NCBI RefSeq assembly: GCF_024509525.1
Contig: NZ_JAMWEM010000001.1
Location: 1-64,000 of the forward strand
Source: Streptococcus suis
Lineage (GTDB): Bacteria > Bacillota > Bacilli > Lactobacillales > Streptococcaceae
DNA length: 64,000 bases
Direction: 5' to 3'
Under the pieces are notes generated by a model. The model was not told the origin of the DNA, searched no databases, and was given only the letters and a program-made list of their open reading frames with translations. Shown here in pieces: positions 7,595 through 17,057 of this stretch. The stretch's first letter is position 1. The number at the start of each line of letters is the position of its first letter. The position numbers and the translations under genes were made by a program.

Positions 7595-9202
7595 TTACTT
7601 TTTATAGACAATCGCTTCATAAGGTCGCAGTTGAGAGGGATGCTCTGATTCCGTTGAATAGTTTCGAATAAGGATAGTTCCTCCTAATTGTTCTTCAAGA
7701 CGGTATTCCTGAGGTTGATTGCTAAAGTTGACCAAGACCACAACCTCATCTGTATCATCGAATTTTCGATAAGCTAATACCAAGGGATTGCCTGTATCTA
7801 GTGACTCATAGTTTCCTTCTGCCATGCAGGGATAGAGCTTTCTCAAGGAAATCAAACGCTGATAGGTATAAAAGAGTGAGTTTTTGTCTTCTAATGCCTT
7901 TTCTACATTGATAGCTGTATAAGTTGGGCTAAGAGATAGCCAGGGTTGTCCCACGGTAAAACCTGCTCCTTCTTTACCAGACCACTGCATTGGTCGGCGA
8001 GCATTGTCTCGCCCTTTCGCATTTATAGATTCTAGTAACTCCTCCTTAGAATACCCCCGCTCCAAACGTTCCGCGTACATGCGACGCGTCTCGATGTCAT
8101 CCGCTTCTTCAATACTTGCAATCGGAGTATTGACCATGCCGATCTCTTCTCCTTGGTAAATGTAAGGCGTACCCGACATGAAATGCAGATAAATAGCTAG
8201 CATTTTTCCGCTTAGTTCCCTGAACTCAGGACTGTCATCACCAAAACGGGAAATAGCCCGTGGCAAATCATGGTTGTTCCAAAAGAGAGAATTCCAACCT
8301 TTTCCAACTAGTTCTGTCTGCCATTTCGATAAAACCTGGTGTAACTTGGCAGGATCAAGCGGTGCCAAATCCCATTTTTCTTTACCTGCTTGCTGGTCCA
8401 GACAAACGTGCTCAAATTGGAAAATCATGGAAAATTCATTACGGTCTGGATGAGAATACAGCTGAGCACTTTCAGGTGTGGCACTCCAGGTTTCTCCTAC
8501 GGTTACAAGGTCATAGGCACCAAATGTTTGCTGGTTTAATTCTTGAATCAAGGGATGAAGAGTCGGACCGTCTGCTGTGATTAAGTTTTCAGGCTCTTTC
8601 CCAATCAAGTCAATCACATCCAGTCGGAAACCACCAACTCCCTTGTCAATCCAGAAGTTAATCATCTGCCAAATCTCTTCCTTGACAGCAGGATTCTTCC
8701 AGTTCAAGTCTGGTTGTTTGACCGAAAATTGATGTAAATAGTATCTGTCCAAATGTGGAACATATTCCCAAGCAGAGCCTGAGAAGGTAGATTTTAATTC
8801 ATTGGGTTTGTCCGCCCACACATAGTAATCATAGTAGGGATTTTCTGGACCTTTCAAGGCTTCTTGAAACCAAAAATGTTCGTCAGAGGTATGGTTGAGG
8901 ACCAAGTCCATCACAATCTTAATATTTCGCTTCTGCCCTTCTTCTATCAGTTCCTCCATATCTTCCATAGTCCCAAATTCCGCCGCAATGGCTTGATAAT
9001 CACTGATATCATAGCCATTATCGTCCATGGGAGACTGATAGACTGGACTGAGCCAGATAGCCTCTATCCCCAATGTTTGCAAATAATCTAAACGGCTAGT
9101 AATTCCTTTAATGTCTCCAATACCATCTCCATTCGAATCCTGAAAACTCCTCGGATATACCTGATAAATAACCGACTTTTTCCACCAATTTGATTTTTCC
9201 AT
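7595..9202 (-). CDS. dexB: Glucan 1,6-alpha-glucosidase DexB (GH13)
   Basis: A 535-aa cytosolic glycosidase that releases glucose from isomalto-oligosaccharides. It opens with SNWWKKSVIYQVYPRSFQD and has the GH13 regions: DLVLNHTSDEH (about residue 100), GFRLDVIDLI with the nucleophile Asp (about 195), VGETW with the acid Glu (about 238) and NNHDLPR (about 311). An upstream in-frame ATG at 9313 would add 37 residues and run into gtfA. The ATG at 9202 has a GGAAAGGAAG RBS and matches the family start. It is the last gene of the msm operon; msmK, which precedes dexB in S. mutans, is absent. Confidence 0.92.
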   Translation of the reverse strand: MEKSNWWKKSVIYQVYPRSFQDSNGDGIGDIKGITSRLDYLQTLGIEAIWLSPVYQSPMDDNGYDISDYQAIAAEFGTMEDMEELIEEGQKRNIKIVMDLVLNHTSDEHFWFQEALKGPENPYYDYYVWADKPNELKSTFSGSAWEYVPHLDRYYLHQFSVKQPDLNWKNPAVKEEIWQMINFWIDKGVGGFRLDVIDLIGKEPENLITADGPTLHPLIQELNQQTFGAYDLVTVGETWSATPESAQLYSHPDRNEFSMIFQFEHVCLDQQAGKEKWDLAPLDPAKLHQVLSKWQTELVGKGWNSLFWNNHDLPRAISRFGDDSPEFRELSGKMLAIYLHFMSGTPYIYQGEEIGMVNTPIASIEEADDIETRRMYAERLERGYSKEELLESINAKGRDNARRPMQWSGKEGAGFTVGQPWLSLSPTYTAINVEKALEDKNSLFYTYQRLISLRKLYPCMAEGNYESLDTGNPLVLAYRKFDDTDEVVVLVNFSNQPQEYRLEEQLGGTILIRNYSTESEHPSQLRPYEAIVYKK

Positions 9203-9263
9203 GTTTCTTCCTTTCCAAAGGAAACAAAGGCTAGGAAAGCTATCCCAACCCTTCTTCCAAACT

Positions 9264-10712
9264 TTATAAGTTGATTTCGTGATGTTGTCCGTCAACTGTT
9301 TCAATGATTTCAAATGTTTTATCTTTCAGATTAGCTCTTAATTCTGCCACTGTATTGGCATCGGTATTTGTCCAGCTGATGTGAATGGTATTGGCATCTA
9401 CCATATCGACAGCAAAATCACCGTCAAATGCTGCGCTGGTATTACGGAATTTGAGCAGATTGAACAAGGACTGCACAACTGGGCGTTGAACTTCCTGCTC
9501 TATCTCAGCCAAATCATAATAGTGACGGTTGATGTTGCGGCCTTCTTTGGTTGATTCGAGCAATTCGATATCATTTTCTCCTGCCAACAAACCAACGTAG
9601 TAAATCTGCGGAATACCTGGTGCAAAACATTGAAGCACACGTGCCAAGAGATAGGCTTGGTCATTATTCCCTAAAGCTGAGTAGTAGGTGCAATTGATCT
9701 GGTAAATATCCAAATTGTTGTAGGCCTCTGTGCTATAAATCTTCTTGACATTTGCTCCTTGAGCATAGAGGGCTTCTCTTGTCGCCTCTGTTTCCTCATC
9801 TGTCAGCAAGTCCTTGACATCGACCACTCCGATACCATCGTGCGTATCCAAGGTTGTAAACTGCTTGCGAGGGCAGATTTCCATCCAGTGAACAAGGCGG
9901 TTGACATTGCCTGAATAAAGAGCATGAAGGACCAACATCGGAAGGGCAAAGTCATAGACATAGTAGTCTTGCTCAGCGATTTTTTGCTGAATGGTGTAAT
10001 GTTCATGGATTTCTGGTAAGATTTCCACTCCTTTTGGTGCCAATAGCTGACGCGGAAAATGAAGCATGTCCCAAATATCTGGCTCAACAAAGAAACAGTT
10101 GGTTCCAATTTTCTTATTGGCGTAGGCAAAGGCATCCAGGCGAATAATAGAAGCCCCGTGGTCCGCCAGCTGTTCCAGATTTTCCTGAATAAAGCGACGA
10201 GTTGTTTCCGTTGTCACATCGAGATCAATCTGTTGCTCATCAAAGGTACACCAAACTTTTTCCTCACTACCATCAGCAAACTTGGCAATGCGATAGGGAG
10301 CACGAGGTTTCCGTTTGTAAATGAGGTCAATATCTTCCTGAGTCGGCTCAACATTTGGCCAAAAGTTTTTGTAGCGGATAAACAAATCTGCATAGGCAGA
10401 CGCATCTTTCTTTTCTAGGAAATCAAGGAAATAAGGCGACTTGGCTGAGATATGGTTAATCATGAAATCAAACATGAGGTAGTAGTCTTGACTGAGTGCC
10501 TCAATATCGCTCCAATCTCCAAAAGCCTCATCAACCTTGGTATAGTCCATGGGTGCAAACCCGCGGTCCCCCGATGATGGAAAGAATGGAAGAATGTGAA
10601 CACCTCCGACCACATCTTTCAAAGGACCTTCCAAGACCTGCTTCAAGTCTTTCAGATTTTTTCCAAGACTGTCTGAATAAGTGATTAACATTGCTTGATT
10701 TTTTACTTTCAT
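9264..10712 (-). CDS. gtfA: Sucrose phosphorylase GtfA (GH13)
   Basis: A 482-aa cytosolic enzyme that splits sucrose with phosphate to glucose-1-phosphate and fructose. Catalytic residues in family order are the nucleophile Asp in IRLDAFAYA (about 192), the acid/base Glu in LPEIHEHY (about 233) and the stabilising Asp in TLDTHDGIG (about 290). In the msm pathway it handles sucrose released from raffinose by Aga. RBS AAAAGGAGAAG precedes the ATG. Confidence 0.95.
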   Translation of the reverse strand: MKVKNQAMLITYSDSLGKNLKDLKQVLEGPLKDVVGGVHILPFFPSSGDRGFAPMDYTKVDEAFGDWSDIEALSQDYYLMFDFMINHISAKSPYFLDFLEKKDASAYADLFIRYKNFWPNVEPTQEDIDLIYKRKPRAPYRIAKFADGSEEKVWCTFDEQQIDLDVTTETTRRFIQENLEQLADHGASIIRLDAFAYANKKIGTNCFFVEPDIWDMLHFPRQLLAPKGVEILPEIHEHYTIQQKIAEQDYYVYDFALPMLVLHALYSGNVNRLVHWMEICPRKQFTTLDTHDGIGVVDVKDLLTDEETEATREALYAQGANVKKIYSTEAYNNLDIYQINCTYYSALGNNDQAYLLARVLQCFAPGIPQIYYVGLLAGENDIELLESTKEGRNINRHYYDLAEIEQEVQRPVVQSLFNLLKFRNTSAAFDGDFAVDMVDANTIHISWTNTDANTVAELRANLKDKTFEIIETVDGQHHEINL

Positions 10713-10754
10713 TTTCTTCTCCTTTTGAAAGCCTTTTCTAATTGTTTTTTGGTA

Positions 10755-10778
10755 AAAGGTTGAGTTGCCTCAACCTTT
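10755..10778 (-). promoter_or_regulatory. Intercistronic hairpin between msmG and gtfA
   Basis: AAAGGTTGAG (10755-10764) and CTCAACCTTT (10769-10778) make a perfect 10-bp stem. In the minus-strand RNA the loop is GCAA, a stable GNRA tetraloop. No U-run follows, so it more likely stabilises mRNA ends than terminates. Confidence 0.6.
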
Positions 10779-10784
10779 CGAATA

Positions 10785-11621
10785 TTATTTAACAGATCCA
10801 CTGGTCATACCTGAAATGATATGCTTTTGGAAAATGAGATAAACCAACAGAATTGGAATAATGCCTACCACATAGGACGCAAATGACGGTCCATAATCGC
10901 TGAAATACATTCCTTGATAGTTATACTGGAAGAGCGGCAATGTCCACATTTCTTGGTCACGGTTGAGGACCAAGAGTGGCAAGAGGAAGTCATTCCAAAC
11001 CCAGAGGGCATTGATGATCAAAATCGTAGCGTGCATAGGTTTCATCAATGGGAAGATAATTCTCCAGTACATGGTAAATTTATCACAGCCATCAATTGCT
11101 GCTGCCTCATCCATCTCCTCAGGAACAATGGTCTTGATATAGCCAACATAGAGGAAGAGTGCCTGCGGCACTGCATAGGTCAGATACAGAATAATCAACC
11201 CCAAAATATTGTTCAAACCGAGACTAGACATCAACTTGGTCATGGGAAGCATGATTACTTGGAAGGGAACAAAGATTCCGATAATCAAGAAAAAGTAGAT
11301 AAAGTTAAAAGCTGTTTGCCGCTTCATCTGACGGGCTACTGCGAAGGCAGCCATTGGAATAACCAGTATAATCAAACCTACTGCAGCAATGGTAATCAGG
11401 GCAGAATTCCCAAAATATTGGACCACTCCATCTTCAAACAAGCGACTATAGTTGTCTAGTGTGAAATTTTCAGGTAAGCCAAAGAAGTTACCTGTAATTT
11501 CTTTAGTTGGCTTGAAGGAACTAATCACCGTCACCAGTAGCGGAATAAACATAAAGAGAATGCCGCTGAATAGAACGAGATATACCCACCAATTGCTTTG
11601 TTTGGTCTTATTCATAAACAT
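10785..11621 (-). CDS. msmG: Multiple-sugar ABC transporter permease MsmG
   Basis: A 278-aa, six-helix MalG-type permease for raffinose, melibiose and isomaltosaccharides. The EAA loop EEMDEAAAIDGCDKFTMYWRIIFPLMKP, which contacts the ATPase, is intact. N-terminal MFMNKTKQSNWWVYLVLFSG leads into the first helix. A start at the inner ATG is possible. It follows msmF by 6 bp. Confidence 0.93.
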   Translation of the reverse strand: MFMNKTKQSNWWVYLVLFSGILFMFIPLLVTVISSFKPTKEITGNFFGLPENFTLDNYSRLFEDGVVQYFGNSALITIAAVGLIILVIPMAAFAVARQMKRQTAFNFIYFFLIIGIFVPFQVIMLPMTKLMSSLGLNNILGLIILYLTYAVPQALFLYVGYIKTIVPEEMDEAAAIDGCDKFTMYWRIIFPLMKPMHATILIINALWVWNDFLLPLLVLNRDQEMWTLPLFQYNYQGMYFSDYGPSFASYVVGIIPILLVYLIFQKHIISGMTSGSVK

Positions 11622-11627
11622 ACCTCC

Positions 11628-12524
11628 CTATACTTCAAATTTCTTAGAAATCCGCATCTGAATCAAGGAAATAACAATGATAAAGATGAAGAGAACGACT
11701 GCCAGAGCATTGGCATATGAGAATTTATTGTCAACAAAAGCGTAGTTATAAACCAGCAAGCCAAGTGATTCTGTCTTACCATCTGGACCACCACTAGTTA
11801 AAGCGAAGATAAGGTCAAAGGCTGTCAAGCCAGATTTCATTGCTAAAATAAAGACCATGCTGATAGACGGTAAGAGGAAAGGCAATTCAATGTTGAAGAA
11901 CTGCTGTGAACGTGTTGCACCGTCAATAGCTGCTGCTTCTTTCACATCGTCTGGAATGCTTTGTAGACCAGATAGGAAAATGATGACCGGCATTGCTAGA
12001 CCTTGCCAAAGAGCAACAAAGAGGACGGAAGGAATAACTGTATTCTCTTGAACCAATAAGTTTTCCATCAACCAGTCAATGTGCAGGATTTCGCCAATTT
12101 GTGTAAAACCATAGTTAAAAAGTTGAACAAAGATGAGCCCCAAAGTCACTGTTGACAAAACTGCTGGGAAGAAATACCAGGTCCGGAAAAAGCCAACTGC
12201 TTTGATTTTCCGATTAAGCAGAGTTGCCAACCAAATACCAATCACAATCTCCCCGATGACTAGACCGATAGTGAAGATAATGGTGAAAGTGATACTGGTA
12301 TAGAAGTCAGGGTCCTTCAGAATATCGATATAATTTTGAATCCCAATCACATCATAACTGCTGGACAGCCCGTTCCAATCTGTTAAGCTATAAAACACCC
12401 CAGTTATCAATGGATAAAAGAAAAAGATTAACTGAAGAGCAATTGGTATGGCTACAAATAAATAGGGCCAATATTTTGCAACAAATCCTTTTTGACTCAT
12501 AAAGAACTCCTTTACTAAATTCAT
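11628..12524 (-). CDS. msmF: Multiple-sugar ABC transporter permease MsmF
   Basis: A 298-aa MalF-type permease that partners MsmG. The EAA loop DDVKEAAAIDGATRSQQFFNIELPFLLPS is present. The N-terminus MNLVKEFFMSQKGFVAKYWPYL may be over-long: the ATG of MSQKGF, residue 9, has the AGGAGTTCTTT sequence before it and is the likelier start (12500). The gene is preceded by large inverted repeats separating it from msmE. Confidence 0.92.
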   Translation of the reverse strand: MNLVKEFFMSQKGFVAKYWPYLFVAIPIALQLIFFFYPLITGVFYSLTDWNGLSSSYDVIGIQNYIDILKDPDFYTSITFTIIFTIGLVIGEIVIGIWLATLLNRKIKAVGFFRTWYFFPAVLSTVTLGLIFVQLFNYGFTQIGEILHIDWLMENLLVQENTVIPSVLFVALWQGLAMPVIIFLSGLQSIPDDVKEAAAIDGATRSQQFFNIELPFLLPSISMVFILAMKSGLTAFDLIFALTSGGPDGKTESLGLLVYNYAFVDNKFSYANALAVVLFIFIIVISLIQMRISKKFEV

Positions 12525-12527
12525 ATA

Positions 12528-12598
12528 TTATAGTTGTTTAATCTCCACTCCAATAAGAGTCAACTTCTCTTCTTCAACCGGAGATTAAACAACTATAA
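12528..12598. repeat. 19-bp perfect inverted repeat between msmE and msmF
   Basis: TTATAGTTGTTTAATCTCC (12528-12546) pairs perfectly with its complement at 12580-12598 across 33 bp. A smaller AAGAG/CTCTT hairpin lies inside. It begins 3 bp from the msmF reading frame and lies in the msm transcript. There is no T-run. Confidence 0.85.
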
Positions 12599-12634
12599 GG
12601 GGACTGGTTTGGGAATACCAAACTGCAGCCCCTC
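12599..12634 (-). promoter_or_regulatory. Second intercistronic hairpin after msmE
   Basis: GGGG..CTG..GTTTGG pairs with CCAAAC..CAG..CCCC with small bulges around a short AATA-type loop. It is GC-rich and sits 18 bp after the msmE stop codon, adjoining the long inverted repeat. It fits a processing or 3'-end stabilising structure. Confidence 0.6.
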
Positions 12635-12652
12635 AGTTGTTTATGCTATTTA

Positions 12653-13885
12653 TTATTTCATCGGATCAAAGAAGGCATTGAGTTTCTTCACAAGTTCTGC
12701 TGAATCTGGTTTTTTCACCATTTCAACAGTGATATTCCAAAACTCATCTTCTGAATCCCACTCACTTTGCAACCATACGACGTGCTTGTCTGTAAAGGCA
12801 TATTGAGTGACACCAGCGGTTTCTTCAAATTTACCTTCGGTATCCACACCTTCAACAGAAGTTGGTGATCCGTCCACGTCATAGTATTTCTGAATGACTG
12901 TTGGACGTGAGAGGTATTCCAAGAATTTCTTAGACTCTTCTGGGTGCTCTGATTCAGCTGATACAGAAAGGGCTAGGTCTGCTGCACCAATCGTGTAATC
13001 GCCTCCTTTTTCATCTCCTGGGAAGGTAAACATACCGTATTCAAATTCTGGCTCTTGCTGGTTGATTGCTGTTGCTGCCCATGTTCCTTGTGGCATCATG
13101 AGGGCTTCTCCTGCTGCAAATGACGCAACCGCATCAGCATAGAGGGCTCCTGTGAAACCTTTTTGACCATTGTCAGTCAAGAGTTCCAAACGCTCCAAGA
13201 CTTCCTTAGTTGTTGCATCGTCTTGGATAGCACCCTTGGCACTGCGAATCAAAATATCCTCTGCACCATCAAATCCACCTGCAACTGTTACCCAAGCTAA
13301 TTGGTGGTAACCATTGAGTGACCAAGCATCATTTAGAGAAAGGGCAAAAGGTGCTACACTGCCATCAGCCTTGATTTTGTCTACCAAGGCCACAAATTCT
13401 GCATAGGTAGTGGGTACTTCCAAGCCAAGTTCTTCGAATTTATCTTTGTTGTAGTAGATACCATAGGCATTGGCAGTCAGTGGAAGAGTGTAGTTTGTAT
13501 CATTTACCAGATAAGGTGTTACTGCCCCATCTTTCAAGTGGCTGAGACCTGCATCATCACCAATTTCAAGGAAACGACCATCTGCTGCATACTCTTTGAA
13601 ATCTGCATTTTGAGGATAGATATTGATAACATCTGGTGCTTCATCATTGGCCATCCGTGTTTTCAAGACAGTTCCTGCGTCTGGCACATTTGAAAACTTA
13701 ACTTCAATATCTGGATTTTCTTTCTCAAAGTCATCAATAATTTCCTGCAAGGTTGCTTGCATTTCAGGCTTTTGCGAGAAAAATTCAATTTCTACCTTGT
13801 CACTGCTACTGGAATTTCCACAGGCTACAAGGAAGCTAGCAAAAGCACAAACCGACGCACATTTGAGAAATCTTCTCATGTTCAT
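12653..13885 (-). CDS. msmE: Multiple-sugar binding lipoprotein MsmE
   Basis: A 410-aa SBP_bac_1 family binding protein, the substrate receptor of the MsmEFG importer. The signal peptide ends in lipobox LVAC with Cys22, followed by GNSSSSDK. The mature N-terminus VEIEFFSQKPEMQATLQEIIDDFEKENPDIEVKF style is typical. RBS AGGAGGATTTTATT is strong. The following hairpins probably favour higher levels of this subunit than of the permeases. Confidence 0.94.
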   Translation of the reverse strand: MNMRRFLKCASVCAFASFLVACGNSSSSDKVEIEFFSQKPEMQATLQEIIDDFEKENPDIEVKFSNVPDAGTVLKTRMANDEAPDVINIYPQNADFKEYAADGRFLEIGDDAGLSHLKDGAVTPYLVNDTNYTLPLTANAYGIYYNKDKFEELGLEVPTTYAEFVALVDKIKADGSVAPFALSLNDAWSLNGYHQLAWVTVAGGFDGAEDILIRSAKGAIQDDATTKEVLERLELLTDNGQKGFTGALYADAVASFAAGEALMMPQGTWAATAINQQEPEFEYGMFTFPGDEKGGDYTIGAADLALSVSAESEHPEESKKFLEYLSRPTVIQKYYDVDGSPTSVEGVDTEGKFEETAGVTQYAFTDKHVVWLQSEWDSEDEFWNITVEMVKKPDSAELVKKLNAFFDPMK

Positions 13886-13897
13886 AATAAAATCCTC

Positions 13898-16066
13898 CTA
13901 GATTTTGTTAAAAATATATTGTACACTAAAATAATCTTCTTGAACATGGGGCATGGTTAAGCCGATGTTCATGAGCTCATCTCCATAGAAACTTGTTTCC
14001 AACTGTGGACAGTAATAACAAGCTTCTGGGTCCAGCCCCTTCAATCTTACCTGCAACAGAGGAGTTTCTGGTTGAGCTAGTATTTTTACGAAGGTGAAAA
14101 CAGCTTGACTCTTATCTGCATCAACATAGTTGGCTGCCCAGGTATTTGCCGTTTTCTTCAAACGATAGAGGTCTCCGAACTGGACTGTTGAACGAATCTG
14201 CTTGAAGGTTTCAACCTGTTCAGCAAGAGTTTCTAATTCTTCTTGGGACAGTTGAGTAACATCTAACTCGTAGCCAAAGGCTCCGCCCATCATAGCTACG
14301 TTTCCTCGGGTTTGCAAGGATGTAATCCGACCGACTTGATGGTTGGGAACCGCTGATACGTGGGCTCCCATTGAAGAGGTTGGGTAAAGTAAGGTCGTTC
14401 CTTCTTGGATAGAGAGGCGACCAATCGCATCTGTATTGTCACTCGCCCAAGCCTGTGGCATATAGTAGAGCAGACCCAAGTCATTTCGACCACCACCTCC
14501 TGCACAGGATTCAAAGAGAATGTCTGGGAAGCGACTGGTCAGAGTTTCTAATACTTGGTACAGCCCCAGCATATAGCGATGATGGAACTCGTAAGAATCA
14601 GCATTAGCAAATTCTTGAGACATACTGGTGATATTGCGATTCATATCCCACTTGACATAATCAATTTTGGCAGATTGCAGTACCTCGGATACAGCTTGGA
14701 TAATGTAGTCACAAACTTCTGGTTTGGACAAATCCAGTACCAACTGTTCTCGACTGTAAATTGGTTCGCGTCCATCAATATGAATAGCCCAATCTGGATG
14801 CTGGCGATAGAGGTCACTATCGATTGAAATCATCTCTGGCTCAAACCAAAGACCAAATTTCATACCCAAGGCCCGAATCGAATCTGCCAGACCGGCTAAA
14901 CCATTGGGAAGCTTGTCTGTATTGACAATCCAATCTCCCAAGGAAGACTCGTCATTGTTCCGTTTTCCAAACCAGCCATCATCCAGGACGAATAATTCAA
15001 TCCCTGCCTGACTGGCCAGGTTTGCCATGGAAAGAATCTTCTCCTCCGTGAAATCAAAGTAGGTTCCTTCCCAGTTATTAATGAGAATTGGCCGTTCTTG
15101 ATTGACAAACCGAGAACGAATTAGGTGTTTTTTGATGAAGCCATGACTATCCTGGGTCATACCTGTGAAACCCTTATCTGTAAAGGATAGGAGAACTTCT
15201 GGTGTCTGAAAACTTTCTCCGGAAGCCAAATTCCAGCTGAAGCTCGTGTCGTTGATTCCCATGCCCCAACGGACTGTTTCCAAAGCAGTTGTCTCCACAA
15301 AACCAGTAAAGTTCCCACTATAAACCAGTTGGGCGATATAAACGTCGCCACTGTCTTCTGTAGCAGTTGGGGCCGCCAAGGCTAAGAAAGGAGTCCGCGA
15401 GTGACTTGAAGCCCCTCGAATGCTTCCAATAGAGTAGGTTCCGCTCGTAATCGGTGTTTCTGTCCACTCTTTCTCATAACCATATCGCCCTGTTAGACTG
15501 TGGACAACAAAGTCTTTTCGTGGAAAATCCAGGGTGAAAGATAAGGCTTTTTCTATCTTAGAAGGATAGCGTCCCGTTTGGATACGAGCAGAGCGGGCTA
15601 GATAGTTTCCTTCTTCAAAAACCGCATACTGTAAGGTCACTGTCACATCTGCTACAGCATCATAGAGGTCAATTTCTAAGCTCTCTACTTCCTCTTCCGA
15701 AGCAAAGCTAGCTGGCAGACCTTCCAAGGATGACTTCCCTTTGTAAATCCGGTGTTGCTTGTACTTCAAATCCAAGGCAATGCCGATTTCATTTCGCACA
15801 TCAATAGAGGCCGTCCGAAAGTCTCCTAGACCATTGCTGGAGTATTCCAAGGACAAGGTATCCAGTGAGTAGGTCCGATTGCCAGTAATTGGACTAGGCG
15901 AGAAGGCTCGGTCCAAATATGTTATTTTGTTTCCATTGCTAAATTGTTGAATTTTCTTACCAAAATAACGATGAACCAAATCGCCTGTTTCTAGAACCTC
16001 TATCACGTATGAAAATTCTCTGGTTTTCAAGTGAAATAGGCTACTTTCTTCTGTGTATTGAATCAT
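13898..16066 (-). CDS. aga: Alpha-galactosidase Aga (GH36)
   Basis: A 722-aa cytosolic enzyme that removes terminal alpha-galactose from melibiose and raffinose. Catalytic motifs are VKWDMNR with the nucleophile Asp (about residue 474), SCAGGGGRND, and SDNTDAIGR with the acid/base Asp (about 543). FVLDDGWFGKRND fixes the barrel. It is the first gene of the operon, diverging from msmR with a shared control region of 111 bp. Confidence 0.95.
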   Translation of the reverse strand: MIQYTEESSLFHLKTREFSYVIEVLETGDLVHRYFGKKIQQFSNGNKITYLDRAFSPSPITGNRTYSLDTLSLEYSSNGLGDFRTASIDVRNEIGIALDLKYKQHRIYKGKSSLEGLPASFASEEEVESLEIDLYDAVADVTVTLQYAVFEEGNYLARSARIQTGRYPSKIEKALSFTLDFPRKDFVVHSLTGRYGYEKEWTETPITSGTYSIGSIRGASSHSRTPFLALAAPTATEDSGDVYIAQLVYSGNFTGFVETTALETVRWGMGINDTSFSWNLASGESFQTPEVLLSFTDKGFTGMTQDSHGFIKKHLIRSRFVNQERPILINNWEGTYFDFTEEKILSMANLASQAGIELFVLDDGWFGKRNNDESSLGDWIVNTDKLPNGLAGLADSIRALGMKFGLWFEPEMISIDSDLYRQHPDWAIHIDGREPIYSREQLVLDLSKPEVCDYIIQAVSEVLQSAKIDYVKWDMNRNITSMSQEFANADSYEFHHRYMLGLYQVLETLTSRFPDILFESCAGGGGRNDLGLLYYMPQAWASDNTDAIGRLSIQEGTTLLYPTSSMGAHVSAVPNHQVGRITSLQTRGNVAMMGGAFGYELDVTQLSQEELETLAEQVETFKQIRSTVQFGDLYRLKKTANTWAANYVDADKSQAVFTFVKILAQPETPLLQVRLKGLDPEACYYCPQLETSFYGDELMNIGLTMPHVQEDYFSVQYIFNKI

Positions 16067-16097
16067 ACTGTCAGCTCCTATCTGTATTACATGAATT

Positions 16098-16146
16098 ATT
16101 CTAACAAATGTAAGCGTTTTACAAAATAGGGTTTTGTTGTTAGAAT
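16098..16146. promoter_or_regulatory. aga-msmR control region: 10-bp inverted repeat around a cre-like site
   Basis: ATTCTAACAA (16098-16107) and its exact complement TTGTTAGAAT (16137-16146) flank TGTAAGCGTTTTACA (16109-16123). The latter resembles a CcpA cre box with one extra base between the arms. The two outer arms start 39 bp apart, close to four helical turns, as expected for an AraC-family dimer such as MsmR. Confidence 0.6.
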
Positions 16147-16147
16147 A

Positions 16148-16156
16148 TGGTATAAT
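16148..16156 (+). promoter_or_regulatory. msmR extended -10 element
   Basis: TGGTATAAT carries a TGn extension plus a perfect TATAAT (16151-16156). No good -35 is found 16-18 bp upstream, where the second arm of the inverted repeat lies, so the promoter is likely regulator-dependent. Confidence 0.6.
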
Positions 16157-16177
16157 GTTTCCTAAGGAGAAGAGCTT

Positions 16178-17014
16178 ATGAACATTCTAAATAGCTACAA
16201 TGAACTAGACAGCCATAACTTTGACCTAAATATCGACCATTACGGTGCGGAACAATGTGATAAAAACTATTCTTTTGGGCCAACTATTCGAGATAATTAT
16301 GTCCTCCATTTTATCACTGAGGGCAAGGGGAAAATTAGCATTCTCGGAGAAACAACTGAACTGACCGCAGGCGACTTATTTGTCCTCCCTAAAAATAAGT
16401 CTATCTTCTACCAGGCTGACGGTCAGGAGCCCTGGACTTATATTTGGGTTGGTTTTAGCGGGTCAAAAGCTGAGTTAATTCTTGAACATAGTCGCTTATT
16501 GGAAAAATTTTATCTGCATTCCAGCCTCCAGTCTCCCATTTTACAAAAAATGATAGACATTACCAAAACGTACAAACACCCCTTACCAATGGTGACAGAG
16601 CACATCCTGGTCGGCCATCTTCATCAATTACTAGCCTACCTTGTTGCAGAATTTCCCAATCAACAACTGAAAGAGGCCGGCACTCTTGCCAAAAGCTATG
16701 TTCACCATGCTATTAAGCTGATTCACAGTCACTACGCTCGACCGATTAAGGTGGCAGAAATTGCAGAGCAGCTCGCTCTAAGTCGAAGCTATCTCTATAA
16801 AATCTTCAAACAGGAAACTGGCTACGCCATCAAAGACTACATTCTTCAGGTAAAGATGAATCGAAGCTGCCAACTCTTAGAAGATCCCGAACGGACGATT
16901 ACAGAAGTTGCAAATTCCGTTGGTTACTCTGATCCTTTGACCTTCAGCACAGCCTTCAAGCATTACTTCCATATGAGTCCCAGCGATTATAGAAAACAGC
17001 AAAATAAGGATTAG
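16178..17014 (+). CDS. msmR: AraC-family regulator MsmR
   Basis: A 278-aa transcription factor. Residues about 1-150 form an AraC-type cupin sugar-sensing domain (GAEQCDKNYSFGPTIRDNYVLHF). The C-terminal 100 residues hold two helix-turn-helix motifs, IAEQLALSRSYLYKIFKQETG and TEVANSVGYSDPLTFSTAFKHYFHMSPSDYRK. It diverges from aga and in S. mutans is the activator of the same operon. RBS AAGGAGAAGAGCTT. Confidence 0.93.
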   Translation: MNILNSYNELDSHNFDLNIDHYGAEQCDKNYSFGPTIRDNYVLHFITEGKGKISILGETTELTAGDLFVLPKNKSIFYQADGQEPWTYIWVGFSGSKAELILEHSRLLEKFYLHSSLQSPILQKMIDITKTYKHPLPMVTEHILVGHLHQLLAYLVAEFPNQQLKEAGTLAKSYVHHAIKLIHSHYARPIKVAEIAEQLALSRSYLYKIFKQETGYAIKDYILQVKMNRSCQLLEDPERTITEVANSVGYSDPLTFSTAFKHYFHMSPSDYRKQQNKD

Positions 17015-17035
17015 TGTTACTAACCCTTATTTTTT
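17002..17035 (+). terminator. msmR terminator
   Basis: AAATAAGG (17002-17009) pairs with CCTTATTT (17025-17032), and TTAGT with ACTAA inside. Six T residues follow. The stop codon of msmR lies in the stem. Confidence 0.75.
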
Positions 17036-17057
17036 AGGGCCATAGCAGAGCGGAGCC

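Noticed and set aside
9203..9313. Extended dexB start at 9313
   Set aside because: It would run 50 bp into gtfA and add 37 residues unlike the GH13 N-terminus; the ATG at 9202 has a proper RBS.
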